NCBI GenBank assembly: GCA_016946835.1 | Contig: JACVTC010000425.1 | Coordinates: 1 to 29,714, forward strand | DNA from: Neocallimastix lanati (nom. inval.) | Taxonomy: Eukaryota; Neocallimastigomycota; Neocallimastigomycetes; Neocallimastigales; Neocallimastigaceae | Direction: 5' to 3' | DNA length: 29,714 bases | Shown here: piece after piece, positions 1-8,746 of the stretch | How positions within the stretch are numbered: the first letter of the stretch is position 1 | Layout of the letters: the number at the start of each line of letters is the position of its first letter | Position numbers and translations under genes: made by a program | The notes under the pieces: model-generated | Seen by the model: the letters and a program-made list of their open reading frames with translations, nothing else | Databases searched by the model: none | Told to the model about the DNA's origin: nothing

Positions 1-450
1 AAATTATTATAGATATTTTATTAGTTTTAATAATCAAAAAGTATGATTATTATTATTTAATAAATTATTATAGATATTTTATTAGTTTTAATAATCAAAA
101 AGTATGATTATTAATTATTTAATAAATTATTATATATTTTTATTAGTTATTAATAATCAATTTTATTATTAAAATTTAAATAAATTAGTATAAATAATAA
201 ATATTTCATTTTATTATTTTATTAGTTTTAACAATTATTATTTTATTAATTTAAACAAAATTAATTATTAAATAAATAAAGATTAATATTAAAAAAAAAA
301 AATAAATTTTTTTTAATAAAACATTTTTGTGTTTAATAATAAAACATATTTATTTTTTTAAAATTTTTTAAATCTATTTTATTCAGTATTTATCCTCTTA
401 TTCACTTCTACAAAATTTAATTTTTGTAGATTAAGAATATCAGGTATAAA
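1..450. repeat. A/T-rich flank with ~61 bp tandem repeat
   Basis: Positions 1-61, 62-123 and a decayed third copy from 124 to about 185 are tandem copies of a ~61 bp A/T-rich unit containing TTAGTTTTAATAATCAAAAA. The rest up to 450 is low-complexity A/T sequence. A short inverted repeat, TCTACAAAA (407-415) with TTTTGTAGA (422-430), lies just before the first tRNA-Trp repeat unit. I see no gene here. Confidence 0.6.
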
Positions 451-531
451 TCAAAATTTTGATAAAAACTAATGATTACTTTAATTTAGAAATTTCTAAA
501 GTGCTAATTGCTTATCAAAAATTATCTTATA

Positions 532-648
532 TTTTATTATTTATTATTACTATTACTTATTATTATTTATTATTATTTATTATATTTATTATTATTTATT
601 ATTATTTATTATTATTTATTATTATTTATTATTATTATTATTATTATA
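532..648. repeat. TTA/TTATT microsatellite, unit A
   Basis: Imperfect (TTA)n / TTATTATT tract. The equivalent tract in unit B received element 1 (TTTAT target duplication), and a shorter version is present in unit C. Short open frames through it are composition artefacts rich in Ile, Tyr and Leu. Confidence 0.85.
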
Positions 649-1530
649 AATATTTATTTATATTACAAATATTTTTCTTGTTTAATAATTATTCTATAAT
701 TATAAACTATTTTATTAACTAAATTAATAATTATTTAATTACACATCAAATGAATTATCAATTTTTATATTTTATTAAATTTTTATTATTAAAATTTATT
801 ATTAGTTTTGCTTATAATAATTTTGAATATAATAAATTTTTATTAATTATTAATTACTTATTGCAATAATTTTAAAGAAAAATTTATTTGTAGTATTAAT
901 CAATTCTAAATTATCCTAATTTATAGCTAATATTTAAATTTATTTAAGCTATTTATTTTATATCTGTTTAATTATAATGCTAATTGATTATTTATTATTA
1001 TTATTTATTATTTTATTATTTAAGTAAATTATCCTATTTTTTTTATTTTATTATATATTATTTTAATAATTTAATAATTTAATAACAACGAAGAATAATT
1101 AAAAAATATATATATTTACAAATATTTATATTTTTACACGAATTTAAAGTATTTATAATTTTAGTAAGAAAAAGAAAAAAGAATAAATATTTTATATTAA
1201 AAGAAATAAAAAATAATTATATTTGATTATAGAAATAAAGGAAATAAAGAAATAAAAGAATAACAATAAAGAAAATAAAGAAATGATATTGTTAATAAGA
1301 ATAAGATTATTAAAAGTTATCTTCTAAAATTGTTATACTATTTTTCTTGAAATATAATTTTTTATGAAAATCATAATTAATTTTTATTTCAATTTTATTA
1401 AAGTAGAATTATTTAAGATTTAGATAATTTAATGTGATTTAAGATTAAAAATTAATATTTTAAATAATTTTTATTATCATATTTCATTTTATAATTTAAT
1501 TCATTAACAGAAAAGAAAAAAAATAAAATA

Positions 1531-1884
1531 TTTAAATCACGAACATCCACGATGTGACAATTCTATAAAAAAAATGTTGTAAAATAGGGACTGAATCATA
1601 ATACCTTTCTACGATTCCAAGAAAGTTACTTACATATGTAAAGTTATTATTAAAAAATTTTTTTTTAATTCTCAGACAGGATTTCTCTAATCGAAATAGA
1701 GAAAACTAACTCATTCTTCACTATTACTAATACCAAAACTATTCAGATCATCCAGAAAAGGTAAAGATTTATTTCTGTAATTTTCCAATTCTTAATTCTT
1801 TACAGGTAAAGGGATCCAGTGAGAAAAACTAGGTACACTAATACCACAGTATGGGCAACATTTAGGGCAATCTACTGAGATCAT
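1531..1884 (-). other. Conserved block with short ORFs, unit A (possible decayed exons)
   Basis: On the minus strand, ATG at 1882-1884 opens a 30-codon ORF to TAA at 1792-1794. It contains CPKCCPYCG, two CxxC pairs reminiscent of a zinc ribbon, followed by SVPSFSHWIPLPVKN. Further along the same strand, about 40 codons ending at TAA 1531-1533 include FLGIVERYYDSV. Both runs recur in unit C and partly in unit B. The differences between copies are mostly amino-acid-changing, and unit B has lost the ATG. I recognise no family. These may be decayed exons, chance ORFs or part of a non-coding transcript. They lie 3' of the tRNA on the same strand. Confidence 0.25.
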
Positions 1885-1967
1885 TTTTCTTTTAATAAAA
1901 TATAAAAATATAAAAATACTAATGTCAAATTTAAAATAAAAAAAAAAACAAAAAAATTAAGAAAAAA

Positions 1968-2040
1968 TGGAGAGTGAGTGATTCGAACACCCAACCTTCC
2001 GCTCTGGAGGCGGACGCGCTACCGGTTGCGCCAACCCTCC
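1968..2040 (-). tRNA. tRNA-Trp (CCA anticodon), copy A
   Basis: Minus-strand tRNA of 73 nt, without CCA end or intron. The acceptor stem GGAGGGT pairs with ACTCTCC and is followed by discriminator A. The D stem is GCGC/GCGC. The anticodon stem TCCGC/GCGGA closes loop CTCCAGA, giving anticodon CCA for tryptophan. The T arm is GGGTG-TTCGAAT-CACTC and contains the B box. A TTTTTT terminator follows directly, seen as the A run just left of 1968 on the plus strand. Unlike copies B and C, the D loop has one extra base (AACCGGTA against AACGGTA), inside the A-box region. The gene may still be functional but is the odd one of the three. Confidence 0.93.
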
Positions 2041-2141
2041 CACAATTGAAAAATTTTGATAAAAGCTAGTGATTACCTTAATTTAGAAATTCTAAAAGTG
2101 TTAATTGTCTATCAAAAATTATTTTATATTTTATTATTTAT

Positions 2142-2337
2142 TGTTAAGAGTTATGAATTTATGGTTTATAATTATTTCAACTTTATTAATATATTTTATG
2201 ATAAAGAGTTACTAGCACTTAGTTATTCTAAATTAAATGCTTTTATATTAATATATTGTGGCTTATACATTATTTATATTACAATATGTTTCAATACATT
2301 TGAAGCTTATTTTTCATACATTTCACATATTCTAACA
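2142..2337 (-). repeat. Element 1 LTR, left (3' LTR of element)
   Basis: 196 bp. It starts TGTTAAGAGTTATGA and ends TTCTAACA on the plus strand, and is a direct repeat of 4081-4276 with about ten substitutions. The 5 bp to its left (TTTAT) recur right of the other LTR. Confidence 0.9.
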
Positions 2338-2351
2338 TTCCCCCTTAATCC
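2338..2351 (-). promoter_or_regulatory. Element 1 polypurine tract
   Basis: On the minus strand this reads GGATTAAGGGGGAA and ends exactly at the LTR TG. A purine run in this place is the expected plus-strand primer of an LTR element, and it sets the element's orientation. Confidence 0.75.
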
Positions 2352-4065
2352 TAGTTATTCTATAATGAATAAATTGGTTTACTGGTAAATATGTGTATAT
2401 AAAATTATCCTATTTTACACTATTAACTTGATATTATTAAAATGTTATATATATTTCTATCCTAAATTAACCTCTAATTTTACATGATTAAAATATTTTT
2501 TATGTTATATTAATTATTTAATTTAATTTAAATATTGCTAAAATTAATTTATTAAATATATTTATAATCTAATAATTTCCCCCTAAAACTAAAGTATTTA
2601 ATATTTTTACACCTTTAATAAATATTAGATGAATCTATGTCATCTTTAATATAAAATAATTATATGGGTTAAATATACCATTTATATATGATGGAAGCCT
2701 TTCTCTTGAAGGGTGATATTATACCATCTCAATTTGTGTGAATACCTCTAATATATTGGGTTTTATATCACTAATAATTATAATCCGCTTTATAGATTAG
2801 CGCTAACTTTTTTATATTTTCGCTTCGCAGTTTTAGCGATAACTATTAAAAAAATTGTTAATTATATATTGGTGTACTTGATAAAACATAATCTCGGGGT
2901 ATTAAAATTGATTGTATTTATAATTAATTATATTATTCTAGTCATTTAAACTTATTAGTAATAATATAAATTGTTTCATAATTGATTAATATTCACTATT
3001 TCAGTTAATTCTTTCTTAAAGGTTAATTTTTGTTAATTTTCGCTATTAGGCTATTTTATTCATTTCAAGATATATATTATTTTCAAATAATTAGCTCAAA
3101 GAATCAGTTAAGTGACTTTTCTTTAATATTTTTATTTTCTTTTATATTTTTTTAATTTATATTTTATTTTGCCTATTTTCTCCCTAAAATTCAAATTTCT
3201 AAAAAAGATTTTATATATTTGAATTTTCTCATCATTAAAATATTAATTATAAAATTTTAATAATTTTAAATACTCTGTAATAAATAAGTATAGTTTATAG
3301 ATGGATAAACATCATCCATTTTTGTATAACTCATGGTTATATTTATTATTTTATTATACCATATTTATTAATTTATTATACCTTTCATCACGAAGGTTTG
3401 TATTATGATTATATTAAATATTTTTTTTATTTAAACCTATTTCACGCTAGGTTTAATAATATTATTATCGTTAGAATGTACCCTAGGAATTACCATTCTA
3501 TTATATTTCCCTTGAATATTTGGGATATTATATATAAATTATTTTATATGAGGTCTCTGGCATATAGACTTCTCCATTATTGTAGTTTATATTTATATAT
3601 ACGTGTTTGATATTTATAAATACGCGTTAAAATAACTATACTTTAAATAACATGTTTTATATATTCATGGGGCGGAAATAGTCCATCACATAGTAGATTC
3701 CTTCATGTATAGATATTATATTACTAATAGCCAAAAGCTTATTTGTTAAAATATCAAATTATAATTTCAATTAAGAGTCTCTAGTATGAAGATATATAAT
3801 TTTCTTTTATATACATTTATACGTGTTTTTTCTTTTTAAATAAATATTTTTATATAAACTTCTTTTATCAACAGTTTTATATTTTATGCGTTTCTTCAAT
3901 TTTCTGTCTTGATCATTTTGATCAGTAATCAGTTTTATTAGTCATCTTAAAAATTGACATAATGAGCAACCTTTATCATAATTTAAAATTCAATTATTTT
4001 TTTTTTTTGACATAATATTGTTTCCGGCAAAAGATTCTTATGCTATGAATCTTTTTAAGAGTCAG
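2352..4065 (-). other. Element 1 interior, no intact ORF
   Basis: A/T-rich interior. Some patches are less A/T-rich than the surroundings (about 2680-2900 and 3390-3720) and may be remnants of coding sequence, but I found no recognisable domain in either strand. The 70-codon plus-strand ORF at 3398-3610 is antisense to the element and has no recognisable motif. A hairpin AAGAGTC/GACTCTT (4057-4063 with 4070-4076) overlaps the primer site. Confidence 0.5.
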
Positions 4066-4080
4066 ATGAGACTCTTAATC
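4066..4080 (-). promoter_or_regulatory. Element 1 primer binding site, half-tRNA-Lys(CUU) type
   Basis: The plus strand reads ATGAGACTCTTAATC directly next to the right LTR. From general knowledge this equals about 15 nt of the anticodon arm of eukaryotic tRNA-Lys(CUU), ending two or so bases past the anticodon loop. The minus-strand element RNA would therefore be complementary to a tRNA-Lys 5' half cut near nucleotide 39-40. Drosophila copia uses the 5' half of initiator tRNA-Met in the same manner. That this element is primed this way is inference. Confidence 0.65.
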
Positions 4081-4276
4081 TGTTAAGAGTTATGAATTTA
4101 TGATTTATAATTATGTCAACTTTATTAAAATATTTTATGATAAAGAGTTACTAGCACTTAATTATTCTAAATTAAATGCTTTTATATTAATACATTGTGG
4201 CTTATACATTATTTGTATTACAATATGTTTCAAGACATTTGAAGCTTATAATTCATGCATTTCACATATTCTAACA
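4081..4276 (-). repeat. Element 1 LTR, right (5' LTR of element)
   Basis: 196 bp copy of 2142-2337, TG to CA, followed by the target duplication TTTAT at 4277-4281. It would carry the promoter for minus-strand transcription. No clear TATA box was picked out in this A/T-rich sequence. Confidence 0.9.
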
Positions 4277-4440
4277 TTTATTATTATTATTATTTATTAT
4301 CATTTATTATTATTTATTATCATTTATTATTATTTACTATTTATTATTATTTATTATTATTTATTATTATTATTATTTATTATTATTTATTATTATTTAT
4401 TATTATTATTATTTATTATTATTATTATTATTTATTATAA
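4277..4440. repeat. TTA microsatellite, unit B
   Basis: Continuation of the TTATT/TTA tract into which element 1 inserted. The left remnant is at about 2125-2141. It is longer than the corresponding tract in unit C. Open frames through it are artefacts. Confidence 0.85.
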
Positions 4441-5720
4441 ATATTTATTTATATTACAAATATTTAACTAAATTAATAATTATTAATTACACATTATATG
4501 AATTATCAACTTTATATTTTATTAAACTTTTATTATTAAATTTTATTATGAACTTTTTTTATAATAATTTTGTATATAATAAAATTTTATTAATTATTTT
4601 AAATTATTTGTTATAATAGTTTTATAGAATAATTTATTTGTAGTATTAATCTATTCTAAACTATCCTAAATTATAGATAATATTTATAAATTTATTTAAG
4701 CTATTTATTTTATATCTGTTTAATTATTATGTTAAATAATTATTTATTATTAATTTTTATTAATTATTATATTAGTAAATTATTAAATTTATTTTATTTT
4801 ATTTTATTTTGATTATTATTTATTTTTTTAATAATTTAATAATTAGATAACAACGAAAAATAATTAAAAAAAATATTTACAATTATTTATATTTTTACAT
4901 GAATTTAAAGTATTTATAATTTTAATAAGAAAAAGAAATAAAAGAATAAATGTTTTTTATTAAAAAAAATAAAAAAAATGATTTTATTTGATTATAGAAA
5001 TAAAGGAATAATAAAGAAATAAAAGAATAACAATAAAGAAAATAACGAATAATAATAAAGAAAATAAAGAAATGATATCGTTGATAAGAATAAGATTATT
5101 AAAAATTGTCTTTTAAAATTGTTATACTATTTTTCTTGAAATACAATTTTTCATGAAGATCATGATTAATTTTTATTTTAATTTTAATTTTATTAAAGTA
5201 GAATTACTTAAGATTTTGATAATTTAATGTGATTTAAGATTAAAAATTAATTTTTAAATATTTTTTATTATCATAATTCATTTTATAATTTAATTCTTTA
5301 TAAGAAAAGAAAAGAAAAAAAAATTAAAATATTTAAACCACGAACATCCGCGATGCAACGAATCTATAAAAAAGATGTTGTAAAATAGGGACTGAATCAT
5401 AATACCTTTCTACGATTCCAAGAAAGTTACTTACATATTTAAAGTTATTATTATTAAAGAAAATTTTTTTAATTCTCAGACAGGATTTCTCTAATCGAAA
5501 TAGAGAAAACTAACGCATTCTTCACTATTACTAATACCAAAACTATTCAGATCATCCAGAAAAGGTAAAGATTTATTTCTGTAATTTTCCAATTCTTTAC
5601 ATATAAAAGATCCAATAAGAAAAACTAGGTAAACTAACACCACAATATGGGCAACATTTAGGGCAACCCTCTGAGACTATTTATAAAAACACTAATGTCA
5701 AATTTTAAAAAAAAAAAAGA

Positions 5721-5792
5721 TGGAGAGTGAGTGATTCGAACACCCAACCTTCCGCTCTGGAGGCGGACGCGCTACCGTTGCGCCAACCCTCC
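5721..5792 (-). tRNA. tRNA-Trp (CCA anticodon), copy B
   Basis: 72 nt minus-strand tRNA, identical in structure to copies A and C but with the canonical seven-base D loop AACGGTA. Anticodon loop CTCCAGA, T loop TTCGAAT and full acceptor pairing with discriminator A are all visible. The A-rich plus-strand sequence left of 5721 is weaker as a Pol III terminator than in copy A: the minus strand reads CATCTTTTTTTTTT. Element 2 begins 14 bp upstream of its 5' end. Confidence 0.95.
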
Positions 5793-5944
5793 CTCGATAA
5801 ATAATATGGTACGGAACTAACTAATAATTCGTATTATACTATAGGAAATTATAATTAAGTTTAATAACTTTATGTATTAAATATTTTAAACTATTTTTAT
5901 AATTCCAAAATTTTATTCTTAATTTAAAATAATTATATAAATTA

Positions 5945-6075
5945 TCAAATTAAATTGATTAATGACTAATTATTAAAAAATTATTATTTAATTAAATTGA
6001 TTAATGACTAATTATTAAAAAATCATTATTTAATTAAATTGATTAATGACTAATTATTAAATAATTATTATCTTA
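5945..6075. repeat. 42 bp tandem repeat, three copies, in 5' LTR
   Basis: GATTAATGAC recurs at 5957, 5999 and 6041, a period of 42 bp, within an A/T-rich unit. The 3' LTR holds seven copies of a slightly different version. Confidence 0.9.
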
Positions 6076-6354
6076 TATTAATTAAATTGTTTTATTATTA
6101 TATTTAATTATTATTAATATTAAATTGTTTCAAAAATTATATTATCAAAAATATTACTAATAATTTTATTGTTAAATTTTTTAATTTTATCATTAATAAT
6201 ATTTGTCATTAAAGATAATATTAATTATATTAGTATTAATATTTTTATTATTAAAATAACTCTTAAAAAATATTATTTAAAATCACATGTAATGATTGTA
6301 CTAATAAGAATTAAAATAATTTAAATTATTATAAAAATTCATGTAGTAAAAAAG

Positions 6355-6362
6355 TATAAAAG
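6355..6362 (+). promoter_or_regulatory. Element 2 LTR TATA box
   Basis: TATAAAAG in the 5' LTR, same octamer as in the LTRs of elements 3 and 4, and conserved in the 3' LTR near 12070. Transcription would start some 30-40 nt downstream. No sequence complementary to the region after the LTR was found here, unlike elements 3 and 4. Confidence 0.55.
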
Positions 6363-6590
6363 AAAAAGAAAATACTTAATAAAAAATCAGGAGTTAAAAA
6401 AATAAAAAAACGGAAAGTGAAATTAAATTATTAACTAATATATTATTTTCATTTTTTTTTGAAGTTTATTGTGTACCTGCACCAAATATAAAAATTAATA
6501 ATTAAAAATAAAATATTGAGTTAAAAATAATTAATTGTTTTAAAAAAAAAAATTTTTTAAAAAAAAAAAGCGAAAAGAGAAGAGTAGAAA

Positions 6591-7445
6591 TTGAAGATTT
6601 TGGAATTAGAAGAGCTACTTCCTAGATTGGACGAAAACTTGAAGGACGTGGACTCTTGGGGAGACGAGTTTATTCGAATAATGAAACTAGCCAACATTAC
6701 TAGTCCTTCTAGTATTCATACTTGGGCCATAGAATGCACAGAAGGGAAACTCAGAGGAGTTTTACAGGAGCTTGTGACTACTGATCAAGAAGGAAATGAA
6801 GCCTACCCATCGTTTCAAGAAATAAAGAAAGCGTTAGAAGACGCAATGGAAATAACCCCTCAAGAGAAGTGCAAAAGACTTCAGAAGATGGTTATTCAAA
6901 AAGGAGAGTCTATTAAAAATTTTAATTGGAGGTATAAAAAGCTATACAATAATCTTAGTAAACTTTATCAGACCTTTATAACCGTAGACGACTATATCGA
7001 TTCCATAGCTTACAGACCTTACGCAAGAGCTCAAGTAATAACGCAAAGGTGTGAAGATCTTGAAGAGGCATTCGAAGAAGCAGAACTCGCTGAGAGAGCC
7101 GAAGAAAGAAGGAATAAAAGAAATGAAACTATCATGACAGCCGTATATACTAATCAAAGTTCTAGGCTAGATAAATTTATAAACAAAAATCATCCATTCA
7201 AACAATTTGGAATCAATAATCATCAACAGATTGATAATATAAACTATTATGGTAAAAACAGTAAAGCAAATCAAAAATTTAAAAATAATTCTGTAATTTC
7301 CAAGAAACCATCAAAGGAGTTAAAATGCTTTAAATGTAACCAAATTGGACATGTAATTAGACAGTGTCCATATAGTTATAAAGAGTTAGCCGAAATGGAA
7401 GAATCTGGAAAGTTGACAACTGAAAATAACTCTTTAAACTATTAA
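6591..7445 (+). CDS. gag: Element 2 Gag with CCHC zinc knuckle
   Basis: 284-codon frame for the capsid/nucleocapsid protein that would form the virus-like particle. The N-terminal two thirds are helix-rich and charged (WGDEFIRIMKLANI, then an EEAFEEAELAERAEERR stretch), as in Ty3/gypsy Gag. A zinc knuckle CX2CX4HX4C (CFKCNQIGHVIRQC) has C246, C249, H254 and C259. The frame has no upstream ATG: it opens after TAG with TTG at 6591, and the first in-frame Met is residue 31. The context AAATTGAAG suggests an ATG spoiled by one extra T. The stop TAA overlaps the next ATG as TAATG, allowing reinitiation for ORF2. Composition is less A/T-rich than the flanks. Confidence 0.88.
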   Translation: MKILELEELLPRLDENLKDVDSWGDEFIRIMKLANITSPSSIHTWAIECTEGKLRGVLQELVTTDQEGNEAYPSFQEIKKALEDAMEITPQEKCKRLQKMVIQKGESIKNFNWRYKKLYNNLSKLYQTFITVDDYIDSIAYRPYARAQVITQRCEDLEEAFEEAELAERAEERRNKRNETIMTAVYTNQSSRLDKFINKNHPFKQFGINNHQQIDNINYYGKNSKANQKFKNNSVISKKPSKELKCFKCNQIGHVIRQCPYSYKELAEMEESGKLTTENNSLNY

Positions 7446-8746
7446 TGGGAAGAAGGAAAACTTCCACTAATCAAACCAATAATTTAAAACTAGACGTAAT
7501 AGCCGTAGCCGCAAGAAACGCAAAAGATAAGCAGAAATATCAACCTTATGAGAAATTACAAAAAATAACAACCTTAAGGGATAATCCAATTCCAATACCA
7601 GTTCCAACAAATAGGAAAGAAAATAATTTAAAAAGAACCAACAATAAAATAGTGATAGAAGAAAAACAAAATGATTCTAATACAAATGAAAATACTGAAA
7701 AATTGAAAGAAATTGATCTATCAGTAATTGCTCAACCTTCAATAAACAAATCAAAAAAGGACTCGAAAGAACAAAGAAATAAAGATATATATCAAGAAGC
7801 AAAAGTAATGAATGAATCCAACTTAAATAAAAAAGACTCTTTCTCAAAAGGTAAACCAAATTCTAAGCAAAAACATATAGCAATGTTAGAACCTCAACAT
7901 GAATATGATATAAATACAGATTTAAATTCAATAACAGCGAACATTACATTTGCACAGTTGTTAGATATTAGTCCAAAACTACGCTCTCAATTAACTAAAG
8001 CTTTAAAGTTAAAAAATGTTCAATGTGATGATAAAATGGAAGAAGTCATTTTATCAGCCATATCCAAAGATGACATTGCAACATGTGAATGTTATATCAA
8101 CGGTAGAAAGGGTAGTGCATTTTTAGACACGTGTGCAAGTATTAATATAATTTCAAGAAAATTTTTAAAGAATTTAGGAACTTTGAAACCTTTTGGTTAC
8201 ACTACTAATAATATCATACAAATCACTACAAAAACTAGCATTTCTTCTGAACTTTACTTATTAAAAGTTGAAATTGGAAAATTATGTATTCAAGACATAT
8301 TCCGAGTAATTGATTATGAACAAAACTTATTTGATGTACTTATAGGCTACAAAACTTTAAAAGAAAATAATTTATTTATAAATCCAATCAATAATTATTT
8401 ATGTCAAATGAATGAAAATGAAAGTTTTAAGAAAATAGTATTATTATCAAATGATACAAATGATTCAAACTGTATCGAAAAAGATAATGAAGACAGCTTT
8501 GACAATGATTCTATGCTATTTTGTTTTATCAATAAAATTAATACGTCTAATGAAGTCAATAAAAAATCAGCAACTAACACTAAAATTGATGAACCTATAA
8601 CAATGGAAATGAAAAATGATGATACAGAATCCAAACAAGATAATGAGGAAAACAATATAGGAACAAAAAACATTTCTAATGAAAAAAGAAACTTGGTTAT
8701 GCAAATAATAGATGAGAGCCCATCGTTTATTAGGAAAAAAATTTAA
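7445..8746 (+). CDS. Element 2 protease-containing ORF
   Basis: 433 codons starting at an ATG that overlaps the gag stop codon. The first ~150 residues are basic and low-complexity (Asn, Lys, Ser). Residues ~168-190 (TFAQLLDISPKLRSQL) resemble the linker often found before the protease in this type of element. The aspartic protease motif FLDTCASINIIS has the catalytic Asp at 228, but the usual D-S/T-G-A/S has Cys in place of Gly. IGYKTLKENNL further on fits the second half of a retropepsin fold. The ~100-residue acidic tail is of unknown role. The ORF ends in a run of seven A, and the RT frame overlaps its last 35 nt in the +1 frame. Confidence 0.8.
   Translation: MGRRKTSTNQTNNLKLDVIAVAARNAKDKQKYQPYEKLQKITTLRDNPIPIPVPTNRKENNLKRTNNKIVIEEKQNDSNTNENTEKLKEIDLSVIAQPSINKSKKDSKEQRNKDIYQEAKVMNESNLNKKDSFSKGKPNSKQKHIAMLEPQHEYDINTDLNSITANITFAQLLDISPKLRSQLTKALKLKNVQCDDKMEEVILSAISKDDIATCECYINGRKGSAFLDTCASINIISRKFLKNLGTLKPFGYTTNNIIQITTKTSISSELYLLKVEIGKLCIQDIFRVIDYEQNLFDVLIGYKTLKENNLFINPINNYLCQMNENESFKKIVLLSNDTNDSNCIEKDNEDSFDNDSMLFCFINKINTSNEVNKKSATNTKIDEPITMEMKNDDTESKQDNEENNIGTKNISNEKRNLVMQIIDESPSFIRKKI

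Larger units (their letters stand above)
451..2040 (-). repeat. tRNA-Trp repeat unit, copy A
   Basis: This is the first of three dispersed copies of a ~1.5-1.6 kb unit. It starts with a conserved TTTTGATAAAAACTAATGATT stretch, continues through a TTA microsatellite and long A/T DNA, then a better conserved, less A/T-rich block at about 1530-1890, and ends at a minus-strand tRNA-Trp gene. Units B and C carry the same order of blocks with a few percent substitutions and small indels. Similarity between copies stops within one base of the tRNA 5' end. Unit B begins four bases after this one ends, so A and B form a tandem pair. The origin of the unit is unknown. Confidence 0.8.
2142..4276 (-). 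mobile_element. Element 1: non-autonomous LTR retrotransposon, copia-like
   Basis: A complete 2135 bp LTR element. It has two 196 bp direct repeats beginning TG and ending CA, flanked by identical 5 bp duplications TTTAT (2137-2141 and 4277-4281). Orientation is minus: the polypurine tract GGATTAAGGGGGAA abuts the left LTR, and a 15 nt tRNA-Lys(CUU)-like primer site abuts the right LTR. The ~1.74 kb interior has no long ORF and no recognisable gag or pol, so the element is a TRIM/LARD-type or internally decayed copy needing proteins from elsewhere. The LTRs differ at about ten positions (~5%), so it is older than element 3. The copia assignment rests mainly on the primer type and is inference. 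Confidence 0.87.
2045..5792 (-). repeat. tRNA-Trp repeat unit, copy B (interrupted by element 1)
   Basis: Second copy of the tRNA-Trp unit. It begins at 2045 with the same AAAATTTTGATAAAA sequence as unit A. It is interrupted in its TTA microsatellite by element 1 (2142-4276) and resumes at 4277. With the element and one target-site copy removed, it is about 1.6 kb long, like unit A. It ends at the tRNA-Trp gene at 5792, beyond which element 2 begins. Its conserved block (about 5330-5690) resembles unit A, but the short Cys-rich ORF has lost its ATG (ATA) and carries small deletions. Confidence 0.8.
5807..6484 (+). repeat. Element 2 5' LTR
   Basis: About 678 bp, beginning TGGTACGGAACTA. It contains three copies of a 42 bp tandem repeat and a TATAAAAG box at 6355. 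The right end is set by similarity of CCTGCACCA here to CCTGCAACA at the end of the 3' LTR, and by a length difference (167 bp) matching four 42 bp units. The end could be off by a few bases. Confidence 0.7.

Noticed and set aside
459-722. Open frames through the TTA microsatellites (also 508-699, 4100-4471, 4255-4440)
   Set aside because: They encode only Ile/Tyr/Leu runs generated by TTA/TAT repeats, overlap in several frames and vary in length between unit copies.
1560-1890. Conserved block of the tRNA-Trp unit as a spliceosomal snRNA, 5S rRNA or SRP RNA
   Set aside because: I compared it by eye with the diagnostic segments of U1, U2, U4, U5, U6 and 5S RNA and found none of them. The resemblance was limited to short ACTTAC-like strings.
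3398-3610. 70-codon plus-strand ORF inside element 1
   Set aside because: It is antisense to the element orientation, has no recognisable motif and is short enough for chance.
2142-4276. Plus-strand orientation for element 1
   Set aside because: The sequence before the right LTR is not purine-rich. Read on the minus strand, the element has both a G-rich polypurine tract and a tRNA-matching primer site in the right places.
6470-6500. tRNA-Trp as primer for elements 2, 3 or 4
   Set aside because: A site complementary to the tRNA-Trp 3' end would start TGGTGGAGAGT. None of the three elements has this after its 5' LTR. Elements 3 and 4 have self-complementary sites and element 2 has no recognised site.
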